A stretch of 5,792 nucleotides of DNA from an uncultured Burkholderiales bacterium. Lineage in GTDB: Bacteria; Pseudomonadota; Gammaproteobacteria; Burkholderiales; Burkholderiaceae_D. The notes beneath the pieces are model-generated. The model did not search any database, was not told where the DNA came from, and saw nothing but the letters and a program-made list of their open reading frames with translations. The stretch is from the NCBI GenBank assembly GCA_937872165.1, contig CALMOR010000235.1:1-5792 (forward strand), given 5' to 3'. The position numbers and the translations under genes were made by a program. Shown one piece after another: positions 1-4,737 of the stretch (its first letter is position 1; each line of letters starts with the position of its first letter).

Positions 1-87
1 GACATGCAGCGCCTCGTCGAAGTACGCGGAGACCGGCAGTTGTGCGCTGCTGCGTGCGAGTTGATCGGCGCTACCGAGATCGGACAT
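1..87 (-). CDS. N-terminal fragment of a probable Rieske aromatic ring-hydroxylating dioxygenase alpha subunit (runs off left edge)
   Basis: The minus strand reads ATG at 87-85 and stays open to the window edge, giving 29 residues that begin MSDLGSADQL and end LPVSAYFDEALHV. A purine-rich ribosome binding site lies six bases before the ATG, which supports this start. The LPVSAYFDEAL stretch resembles the N-terminus that precedes the Rieske domain in betaproteobacterial ring-hydroxylating oxygenase alpha subunits, and a gene of that family commonly faces away from xseB in Burkholderiales. Such proteins carry a Rieske [2Fe-2S] centre and a mononuclear iron site and hydroxylate aromatic or related substrates with electrons from a reductase. 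None of the metal ligands falls inside this fragment, so the family call rests on the short N-terminal match and on synteny. The substrate cannot be predicted. Confidence 0.6.
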   Translation of the reverse strand, partial: MSDLGSADQLARSSAQLPVSAYFDEALHV

Positions 88-93
88 CCCAAC

Positions 94-98
94 CCTCC
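94..98 (-). promoter_or_regulatory. Ribosome binding site of the leftward oxygenase gene
   Basis: On the minus strand this is GGAGG within GGGAGGG, six bases before the ATG at 87. It is the only near-consensus Shine-Dalgarno sequence in the window; the plus-strand genes have weak or hairpin-buried ones. Confidence 0.7.
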
Positions 99-113
99 CG
101 AAGGTAAGTGGCG

Positions 114-141
114 GCATCGCGTCCTTCTTCGGAAGCGATGC
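114..141. promoter_or_regulatory. Bulged hairpin in the divergent region (hairpin 1)
   Basis: GCATCGC (114-120) pairs perfectly with GCGATGC (135-141). Inside, TTC (125-127) pairs with GAA (132-134) around a TTCG loop (128-131), with four unpaired bases GTCC (121-124) on the 5' side. On the plus strand the loop is a UUCG tetraloop closed by a C-G pair, a known very stable RNA loop. If the leftward gene is transcribed from about 315, the hairpin lies in its leader, some 25 bases before the ribosome binding site. No function is known to me. Confidence 0.45.
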
Positions 142-233
142 ACCGACCCAACCCAAGCGAATCAAGAAGCTTCCGTCCCGGTGGCCTTGCGAGGGCGACC
201 CGGCTCGAGACTTCTACAGACCGACTTGCTGAT

Positions 234-265
234 CGCGACGAGCGCCGCCTCGAGGCCTCGTCGCG
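234..265. promoter_or_regulatory. Bulged hairpin in the divergent region (hairpin 2)
   Basis: CGCGACGAG (234-242) pairs over nine bases with CTCGTCGCG (257-265). Inside, GCC (247-249) pairs with GGC (254-256) around a TCGA loop, again with four unpaired bases (CGCC, 243-246) on the 5' side. It repeats the architecture of the 114-141 hairpin with entirely different stem sequences. Two overlapping ten-base palindromes, 247-256 and 251-260, lie in it. It could be an RNA element or a protein-binding site, or it could be chance. Confidence 0.45.
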
Positions 266-321
266 CTGGACCGCATGCGGCGTCGGCGAAGACCGATGGA
301 CGCCTTGGCGCGGGAGGCCGG

Positions 322-330
322 AGTCTAGCA
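322..330 (-). promoter_or_regulatory. Possible extended -10 promoter for the leftward oxygenase gene
   Basis: The minus strand reads TGCTAGACT, a TGn extension plus TAGACT, preceded by a run of five T. No -35-like hexamer is present at the usual distance. Transcription would start near 315 and give a leader of about 228 bases containing both bulged hairpins. This is inference from motif matching only. Confidence 0.3.
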
Positions 331-363
331 AAAAGCCCTCGCCGCCGCGCGCCGTGAGTGCGA

Positions 364-379
364 CGGCCGGCCCCGGCCG
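364..379. repeat. GC-rich hairpin upstream of xseB
   Basis: CGGCCGG (364-370) and CCGGCCG (373-379) are perfect reverse complements separated by two bases. The 5' arm lies in the ten bases GACGGCCGGC (362-371), which recur exactly at 3748-3757 as the 5' arm of the hairpin after dxs. There is no T-run, so it is not an intrinsic terminator. Confidence 0.35.
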
Positions 380-421
380 AAGCCGGTGTGCGCGGAAGCG
401 CGCGGGATCGCCGCGTGCGCT

Positions 422-427
422 TAAAAT
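422..427 (+). promoter_or_regulatory. Possible -10 element for the xseB-ispA-dxs operon
   Basis: TAAAAT is the most A+T-rich word in the divergent region and lies 37 bases before the xseB start, a sensible distance for a short leader beginning near 434. It is flanked symmetrically by GCGC (417-420 and 428-431). No -35 match is visible 17 bases upstream. If it is a promoter, the alternative xseB ATG at 426 would precede the transcript start, which favours the ATG at 465. Confidence 0.35.
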
Positions 428-464
428 GCGCGATTCGCCCGCTCCCGGACCCCGGACCCGATTC

Positions 465-767
465 ATGCCGAAGGCCTCCCCTTCCCCGCAGCAAGCCACG
501 CTCGAAGCCGACGCACCTGCCGTTCCGGTCCCGCAGCCGCCGGTCCCGTTCGAGCAGGCGCTCGAGGAACTCGAAGCGATCGTGCAGCAGATGGAGGACG
601 GGACGCTGTCGCTGGATCAGTCGCTCGCGTCGTATCGTCGCGGCGCCGAACTCGTCAAGGTCTGCGAGACCGCGCTCGAGCATGCGAAGGAGCAGGTCCG
701 CGTGCTCGACGGCGAACTGCTGCGCCCGCTCGCAGAGGTGAACCTGCGCGGAGCGGAACGCTCGTGA
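465..767 (+). CDS. xseB: Exodeoxyribonuclease VII small subunit XseB
   Basis: The product is 100 residues. Exonuclease VII degrades single-stranded DNA from both ends to acid-soluble oligonucleotides in the cytoplasm; several XseB chains bind each catalytic XseA, which is not in this window. Residues 1-28 are an Ala/Pro-rich leader. The conserved helical hairpin follows, from FEQALEELEAIVQQMEDG (29-46) through LSLDQSLASYRRGAELV (48-64) to the second helix with C67 and ending QVRVL (77-81). The length is slightly above the usual 75-90 residues because of the leader. The frame stays open far upstream, and ATG 426 would add 13 residues, but ATG 465 fits the family and lies downstream of the possible -10 at 422-427. 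No good Shine-Dalgarno is visible. The stop overlaps the ispA start by four bases (GTGA), indicating translational coupling. It is the first gene of the operon. Confidence 0.9.
   Translation: MPKASPSPQQATLEADAPAVPVPQPPVPFEQALEELEAIVQQMEDGTLSLDQSLASYRRGAELVKVCETALEHAKEQVRVLDGELLRPLAEVNLRGAERS
750..763 (+). promoter_or_regulatory. ispA ribosome binding region, partly buried in a hairpin
   Basis: GGAG (750-753) is the best Shine-Dalgarno candidate for the GTG at 764. Most of it lies in a perfect five-base stem, GAGCG (751-755) with CGCTC (759-763), around a GAA loop, directly abutting the start codon. A ribosome terminating on xseB would melt the stem, so it may enforce coupling to xseB translation. 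That role is inferred. Confidence 0.4.
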
Positions 768-1693
768 GCGCGCTCGCCGCCTACGACGACATGACGCCGT
801 CCGACGCCGAACGCTGGATGCAGGCGATGCGCGACCGTGCGGAGGCCGCGCTCGATCGCGTCCTGCCGGGCGCCGACGCGTCGCCGCCGCGACTCCACGC
901 GGCGATGCGCTATGCGACGCTCGGCGGAGGCAAGCGGGTGCGGGCGATGCTGGTGTACGCGGCCGCCGAGTGGGCCGCGGCCGCCGGCGCGAAAGCGGAC
1001 GAGGGCGACCTCGATGCCGCGGCTTCCGCGGTCGAACTGATCCATGCCTATTCGCTGGTCCACGACGATCTTCCGTCGATGGACGACGACGACCTGCGTC
1101 GCGGCCGTCCGACCGTCCACGTCGCGTACGACGAAGCGACCGCGCTCCTCGTCGGCGATGCCCTGCAGGCTCTCGCGTTCGAGGCGCTGGCCGGCTCGTC
1201 GGCCGTCGAGCGCATCGGGACGCGGGTTGCGCTGCTCGCGCACGCGAGCGGCTCGATCGGCATGGCGGGCGGTCAGGCGATCGATCTCGACAGCGTCGGC
1301 AAGTCGCTGACGTGGCCCGAGCTCGAGGCCATGCATCGGGCCAAGACCGGCGCGTTGCTGCGCGCGTCCGTCCTGCTCGGCGCGACGGCGGCGCATACTC
1401 CGGCCCGGCGCGAGAGCGACGCGCTCGATCGTTACGCGGCGGCGGTGGGCCTGGCGTTCCAGGTCGTCGACGACATCCTCGACGTCGAGACCGACAGCGC
1501 CACGCTCGGCAAGACCGCCGGCAAGGACGCGATGAACGACAAGCCGACGGTCGTCACCACGCTGGGCATCGACGGCGCGAAGGCGCTGGCGCGCCGGCTT
1601 CGCGACGACGCGGACCGCGCGCTCGACGAACTCGGTAATGGCGTGGGCCGGCTGCGCGACCTGGCTGCATTCGTCATCGGACGATCCTTCTAG
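764..1693 (+). CDS. ispA: (2E,6E)-farnesyl diphosphate synthase / geranyltranstransferase
   Basis: The product is 309 residues. It condenses dimethylallyl and then geranyl diphosphate with isopentenyl diphosphate to make farnesyl diphosphate, the precursor of ubiquinone side chains and undecaprenyl phosphate; it is cytoplasmic. Diagnostic trans-prenyltransferase motifs are intact: GGGKR with K57 and R58 for isopentenyl diphosphate binding, the first aspartate-rich motif DDLPSMDDDDLRRG from D101 (the DDx4D form of bacterial farnesyl synthases), GQAIDL, the KTGALL helix, the second aspartate-rich motif DDILD (236-240), and GKTAGKD just after it. The start is GTG at 764, overlapping the xseB stop. 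An ATG at 791 would give 300 residues, closer to the usual 295-300, so a start ten codons later is possible. The TAG stop is at 1691-1693. A gap of 64 bases separates it from dxs, whose product supplies the C5 units upstream in the same pathway. Confidence 0.95.
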   Translation: MSALAAYDDMTPSDAERWMQAMRDRAEAALDRVLPGADASPPRLHAAMRYATLGGGKRVRAMLVYAAAEWAAAAGAKADEGDLDAAASAVELIHAYSLVHDDLPSMDDDDLRRGRPTVHVAYDEATALLVGDALQALAFEALAGSSAVERIGTRVALLAHASGSIGMAGGQAIDLDSVGKSLTWPELEAMHRAKTGALLRASVLLGATAAHTPARRESDALDRYAAAVGLAFQVVDDILDVETDSATLGKTAGKDAMNDKPTVVTTLGIDGAKALARRLRDDADRALDELGNGVGRLRDLAAFVIGRSF

Positions 1694-1732
1694 TGTTCCG
1701 TTCCGTACGCCGGCCCCTTTCGATCTTCCCGC

Positions 1733-1749
1733 GCCGCATCCCCTGCGGC
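1733..1749 (+). promoter_or_regulatory. Hairpin in the translation-initiation region of dxs
   Basis: GCCGCA (1733-1738) and TGCGGC (1744-1749) form a perfect six-base stem with the loop TCCCC. It ends exactly eight bases before the dxs ATG, where a ribosome binding site would normally sit. No clear Shine-Dalgarno is present elsewhere in the 64-base ispA-dxs gap. It could limit dxs translation; this is unproven. Confidence 0.4.
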
Positions 1750-1757
1750 CCCAACGC

Positions 1758-3731
1758 ATGAACGATCTGCTCCAACTCATCGACTCGCCGGCCGACCTCA
1801 GGAAGCTCGAGCGTCATCAGCTGCATGCGCTCGCGCAGCAGCTGCGGGCCTACGTGCTCGACTCGGTCGCGAAGACCGGCGGTCACCTGTCGTCGAACCT
1901 CGGCACGGTCGAGCTGACGATCGCGCTGCACTACGTCTACGACACGCCGAGCGACCGCATCGTGTGGGACGTCGGTCACCAGACCTATCCGCACAAGATC
2001 CTCACCGGTCGCCGCGACCGCATGCACACGCTGCGGCAGAAGGACGGCATCTCGGGCTTCCCGCGTCGCGACGAGTCGGAGTACGACACCTTCGGCACGG
2101 CGCACTCGTCGACCAGCATCTCGGCCGCGCTCGGCATGGCGACCGCCGCGAAGCTGAAGGGCGAGACGCATCGCAAGAGCATCGCCGTGATCGGCGACGG
2201 CGCGATGTCGGCCGGCATGGCCTACGAGGCGCTCAACAACGCCGGCGTCATGCACGACTGCGACCTGCTGGTGATCCTCAACGACAACGACATGTCGATC
2301 TCGCCGCCGGTCGGCGCGCTCAACAAGTACCTCGCGCGGCTGATGAGCGGCCGCTTCTACGCGACCGCGAAGAACGTCGGTCGCCAGGTGCTCGGCGTCG
2401 CGCCGCCGCTCTTCGAACTCGCGAAGAAGTTCGAGGAGCATGCGAAGGGCATGGTCGTGCCGGCCACGATGTTCGAGGAGTTCGGCTTCAACTACATCGG
2501 GCCGATCGACGGCCACGACCTCGAGTCGCTGATCCCGACGCTGCAGAACCTGAAGGAACTCGGCGGCCCGCAGTTCCTGCACGTCGTGACCCGGAAGGGC
2601 CAGGGCTACAAGCTGGCCGAAGCCGATCCGGTCGCGTATCACGGGCCGAGCAAGTTCGACCCGGCCGTCGGCCTGGTGCCGTCGACGTCGCCGGTCAAGA
2701 AGAGCTACACGCAGGTCTTCGGCACGTGGCTGTGCGACATGGCAGCCGCCGACGAGCGCCTCGTCGCGATCACGCCCGCGATGCGCGAGGGCTCGGGCAT
2801 GGTCGAGTTCGAGCGTCGCTTCCCGACGCGCTACTTCGACGTCGGCATCGCCGAGCAGCACGCGGTCACGTTCGCGGCCGGCATCGCGACCGAGAAGATG
2901 AAGCCGGTGGTCGCGATCTACTCGACCTTCCTCCAGCGCGGCTACGACCAGCTGATCCACGACGTGGCGCTGCAGAACCTCGACGTCACGTTCGCGCTCG
3001 ATCGCGCGGGCCTGGTCGGCGCCGACGGCGCGACTCATGCCGGCAACTACGACCTCGCGTATCTGCGCTGCATTCCGAACATGGTCGTGATGGCCGCCTC
3101 CGACGAGGCCGAGTGCCGCGCGATGCTGACGACCGGCTTCCTGTACGAAGGTCCGGCCGCAGTCCGCTACCCGCGCGGCGCCGCGGCCGCGTCGCACGCG
3201 GCCTCGGGAAGCGTGGCGAGCCTCGCTCCGCTGGCGATCGGCAAGGGCGTGGTCCTGCGCGAGATCGCTGCCGCGCGCGCTCCGTCGGCGGGACCGCGGG
3301 TCGCGATCCTCGCGTTCGGCTCGATGGTGTCGGTCGCGCTCGCGGCCGGCGAGGCGCTCGACGCCACCGTCGCCAACATGCGCTTCGTCAAGCCGATCGA
3401 CGCCGCGTTGCTCGCCGAACTCGCGCAGCGCCACGACCTGCTCGTGACGCTCGAGGAAGGCGCCGTGATGGGCGGTGCCGGGTCCGCCTGCGCCGAGGCG
3501 CTGGCCGAAGCGGCCGTCGTCCGGCCGTTCTTGCATTTGGGACTGCCGGACCTATTTGTCGACCACGGCGATCCGGTCCGATTGCTGGCCGAGTGCGGAT
3601 TGAACGATGAAGGCGTCGTCGCGTCCATCCGCAGGCGCCTGCAGCAGATGGCCTCCCGTCACGACGCCGCGCGGGACGATCCTCCTTCCGGCGAACTCCG
3701 CGAGCCCAGGCTCGTCGTAAGCAACGGCTGA
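1758..3731 (+). CDS. dxs: 1-deoxy-D-xylulose-5-phosphate synthase
   Basis: The product is 657 residues. It joins pyruvate and glyceraldehyde 3-phosphate, with loss of CO2, to give 1-deoxy-D-xylulose 5-phosphate, using thiamine diphosphate and Mg2+. This is the committed MEP-pathway step and also feeds thiamine and, in many bacteria, pyridoxal phosphate synthesis. Landmarks: GGHLSSNLG with H43; the cofactor motif GDGAMSAG from G146 with its downstream Asn in ILNDND; DGHD (251-254); H295 in the YHG motif; the catalytic Glu E366 in DVGIAEQHAVT; R394 in LQRGYDQ; D423 and H427 in GADGATH; R470 and R473 in VRYPRG. By recalled alignment these match the E. coli residues near H49, H299, E370, R398, D427, H431 and R478. 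ATG 1758 begins the usual MNDLLQLIDSPADL start, although the frame is open from before 1638. The C-terminus has about 25 extra polar residues after the family end. The enzyme appears complete and active. Confidence 0.97.
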   Translation: MNDLLQLIDSPADLRKLERHQLHALAQQLRAYVLDSVAKTGGHLSSNLGTVELTIALHYVYDTPSDRIVWDVGHQTYPHKILTGRRDRMHTLRQKDGISGFPRRDESEYDTFGTAHSSTSISAALGMATAAKLKGETHRKSIAVIGDGAMSAGMAYEALNNAGVMHDCDLLVILNDNDMSISPPVGALNKYLARLMSGRFYATAKNVGRQVLGVAPPLFELAKKFEEHAKGMVVPATMFEEFGFNYIGPIDGHDLESLIPTLQNLKELGGPQFLHVVTRKGQGYKLAEADPVAYHGPSKFDPAVGLVPSTSPVKKSYTQVFGTWLCDMAAADERLVAITPAMREGSGMVEFERRFPTRYFDVGIAEQHAVTFAAGIATEKMKPVVAIYSTFLQRGYDQLIHDVALQNLDVTFALDRAGLVGADGATHAGNYDLAYLRCIPNMVVMAASDEAECRAMLTTGFLYEGPAAVRYPRGAAAASHAASGSVASLAPLAIGKGVVLREIAAARAPSAGPRVAILAFGSMVSVALAAGEALDATVANMRFVKPIDAALLAELAQRHDLLVTLEEGAVMGGAGSACAEALAEAAVVRPFLHLGLPDLFVDHGDPVRLLAECGLNDEGVVASIRRRLQQMASRHDAARDDPPSGELREPRLVVSNG

Positions 3732-3747
3732 GGGCTCGTGCAAGAAT

Positions 3748-3769
3748 GACGGCCGGCTTTCCGGCCGTC
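3748..3769. repeat. Perfect nine-base-pair hairpin between dxs and folE2
   Basis: GACGGCCGG (3748-3756) pairs with CCGGCCGTC (3761-3769) around a CTTT loop, 16 bases after the dxs stop. On the plus strand no T-run follows, so it is not a standard intrinsic terminator. On the minus strand it is followed by the weak ATTCTT. It may stabilise the dxs 3' end or act in partial termination. Its 5' arm recurs at 362-371. Confidence 0.5.
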
Positions 3770-3808
3770 CCGTGCAGGGCCCGCAGCAGGCTGTTCCCAC
3801 GACTTCCA

Positions 3809-3824
3809 CCCGCGCGTTCGCGGG
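3809..3824 (+). promoter_or_regulatory. Hairpin in the translation-initiation region of folE2
   Basis: CCCGCG (3809-3814) and CGCGGG (3819-3824) form a perfect six-base stem with the loop CGTT. It ends exactly eight bases before the folE2 ATG, the same spacing as the hairpin before dxs. The intervening CACCCGAC has no Shine-Dalgarno, and the nearest G-rich stretch is inside the stem. It could restrain folE2 translation; this is inferred. Confidence 0.4.
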
Positions 3825-3832
3825 CACCCGAC

Positions 3833-4663
3833 ATGAATGCTCCCGACCCGATCAAGTCCATCTCGTTCGACCTGCCCGACGTACAGGGCTCTCCCGATCA
3901 GCGCCACCTGGCGATCCAGCGGGTGGGCATCAAGGGCGTCCGTCATCCGATGAAGGTCCGTGCCGAACTCGGCGAGGTGCAGCACACGGTCGGCACCTGG
4001 AACATGGATGTCCATCTGCCGGAGACCGTCAAGGGCACGCACATGTCACGGTTCGTCGCGTTGCTCGAGGAGCGCAGCGGCGTGCTCGACGTGGCGGCGT
4101 TCCGCACGCTGCTCGCGACGATGGTCGTCAAGCTCAACGCCGAGGCGGGCCGCATCGACGTGCGCTACCCGTACTTCGTCACCAAGGTCGCGCCGGTGTC
4201 GGGCGTCGAGAGCCTGCTCGACATCGAGGTCACGCTGACCGGGCGCATCGAAGCGGGTCGCACCGACGTCTCGTTGACGGTCGTCGTGCCGGTCACGAGC
4301 CTGTGCCCTTGCTCGAAGGAGATTTCCGACTACGGCGCGCACAACCAGCGCTCGCACGTCACGATCGAGGCGGGTCTCGGCGCCGGCAGCGACATCGCGG
4401 TCGAGGAGCTCGTGCAGATCGCCGAGGAGGAAGCGTCGTGCGAGGTCTACGGACTGCTGAAGCGGCCCGACGAGAAGTACGTCACGGAGCGTGCCTACGA
4501 CAACCCGAAGTTCGTCGAGGACCTGATCCGCGACGTCGTGCAGCGGCTCAACGACGAGCCGCGCATCGATCGCTACGTGGTCGAGGTCGAGAACTTCGAG
4601 TCGATCCACAATCACAGCGCCTATGCGCGCATCGAACGCCGGGCGCCCGCGCGCTCCGAGTGA
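3833..4663 (+). CDS. folE2: GTP cyclohydrolase FolE2 (type IB)
   Basis: The product is 276 residues. It converts GTP and water to 7,8-dihydroneopterin triphosphate and formate, the first step of tetrahydrofolate synthesis and the source of the queuosine precursor. The type IB enzyme replaces, or backs up, zinc-dependent FolE and can work with other divalent metals. Diagnostic segments are DLPDVQGSPDQR near the start, VGTWNMDVHLP and KGTHMSRFVALLEE in the first half, RYPYFVTK in the centre, then SLCPCSKEISDYGAHNQRS with metal-site candidates C158 and H170, and finally KRPDEKYVTERAYDNPKFVED. By recalled numbering C158 and H170 match the gonococcal enzyme's C147 and H159, and the spacing agrees. 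ATG 3833 is preferred because upstream in-frame codons read as Arg/Pro-rich filler. It lies 101 bases after dxs and just before a strong terminator, so it is probably the last operon gene, perhaps with its own control. Confidence 0.95.
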   Translation: MNAPDPIKSISFDLPDVQGSPDQRHLAIQRVGIKGVRHPMKVRAELGEVQHTVGTWNMDVHLPETVKGTHMSRFVALLEERSGVLDVAAFRTLLATMVVKLNAEAGRIDVRYPYFVTKVAPVSGVESLLDIEVTLTGRIEAGRTDVSLTVVVPVTSLCPCSKEISDYGAHNQRSHVTIEAGLGAGSDIAVEELVQIAEEEASCEVYGLLKRPDEKYVTERAYDNPKFVEDLIRDVVQRLNDEPRIDRYVVEVENFESIHNHSAYARIERRAPARSE

Positions 4664-4685
4664 TCCGCATGTGCGCGACGAACCC

Positions 4686-4714
4686 GCCCCGCCTCGACCG
4701 CGGGGCTTTTTTTT
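4686..4714 (+). terminator. Rho-independent terminator after folE2
   Basis: GCCCCGC (4686-4692) pairs with GCGGGGC (4700-4706) around the loop CTCGACC, followed by eight T (4707-4714). It begins 22 bases after the folE2 stop and ends 22 bases before the transporter start, and should end the xseB-ispA-dxs-folE2 transcript. Part of the stem and loop, CCTCGAC (4692-4698), is complementary to 4739-4745, which overlaps the transporter start codon. Confidence 0.92.
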
Positions 4715-4737
4715 GGTCGCGACCGAGCGAGATCTCG
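4715..4737. promoter_or_regulatory. Two adjacent ten-base palindromes between terminator and transporter start
   Basis: GGTCGCGACC (4715-4724) and CGAGATCTCG (4728-4737) are both perfect palindromes and fill almost the whole space between the T-run and the GTG start at 4737. They could be operator half-sites for a regulator of the transporter gene. Palindromes are common in GC-rich DNA, so no function is claimed. Confidence 0.25.

Larger units (their letters stand above)
88..464. other. Divergent intergenic region between the oxygenase gene and xseB
   Basis: This 377-base stretch holds no convincing gene. Open frames cross it on both strands, but they read as arginine-, serine- and proline-rich low-complexity products without recognisable domains, as expected of stop-poor GC-rich DNA. 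It contains the leftward ribosome binding site, a possible leftward extended -10 (322-330), a possible rightward -10 (422-427) and three inverted repeats (114-141, 234-265, 364-379). No tRNA, CRISPR or transposon end is visible. Confidence 0.75.

Noticed and set aside
4..357. Plus-strand open frame across the divergent region (117 codons)
   Set aside because: It overlaps the leftward oxygenase start and its ribosome binding site, has no ribosome binding site of its own, and reads as low-complexity Arg/Ala/Pro sequence.
108..464. N-terminal extension of xseB back to ATG 108
   Set aside because: The extension is Ser/Arg/Pro-rich filler unlike any XseB and would run through both bulged hairpins and the possible promoter. 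ATG 465 gives the normal family length.
617..1780. Minus-strand open frame opposite xseB and ispA (387 codons)
   Set aside because: It is an antisense shadow with no recognisable domain, lying over two well-supported genes.
1674..3536. Long open frame on the minus strand opposite dxs (620 codons)
   Set aside because: Its product is Arg/Asp/Val-rich low complexity without domains. It mirrors the codon pattern of dxs, a typical stop-free antisense shadow in GC-rich DNA.
1964..3610. Long open plus-strand frame overlapping dxs in another frame (548 codons)
   Set aside because: The product is extremely Arg-rich with no family resemblance, while the dxs frame contains all catalytic motifs.
3736..3747. 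Extended -10-like TGCAAGAAT just after dxs as a folE2 promoter
   Set aside because: It matches only four of six -10 positions plus TG, lacks any -35, and the transcript would start inside a strong hairpin. The evidence is too weak to list as a feature.
3748..3769. Intrinsic terminator between dxs and folE2
   Set aside because: The stem is strong but no T-run follows on the plus strand, so it is listed only as a hairpin.
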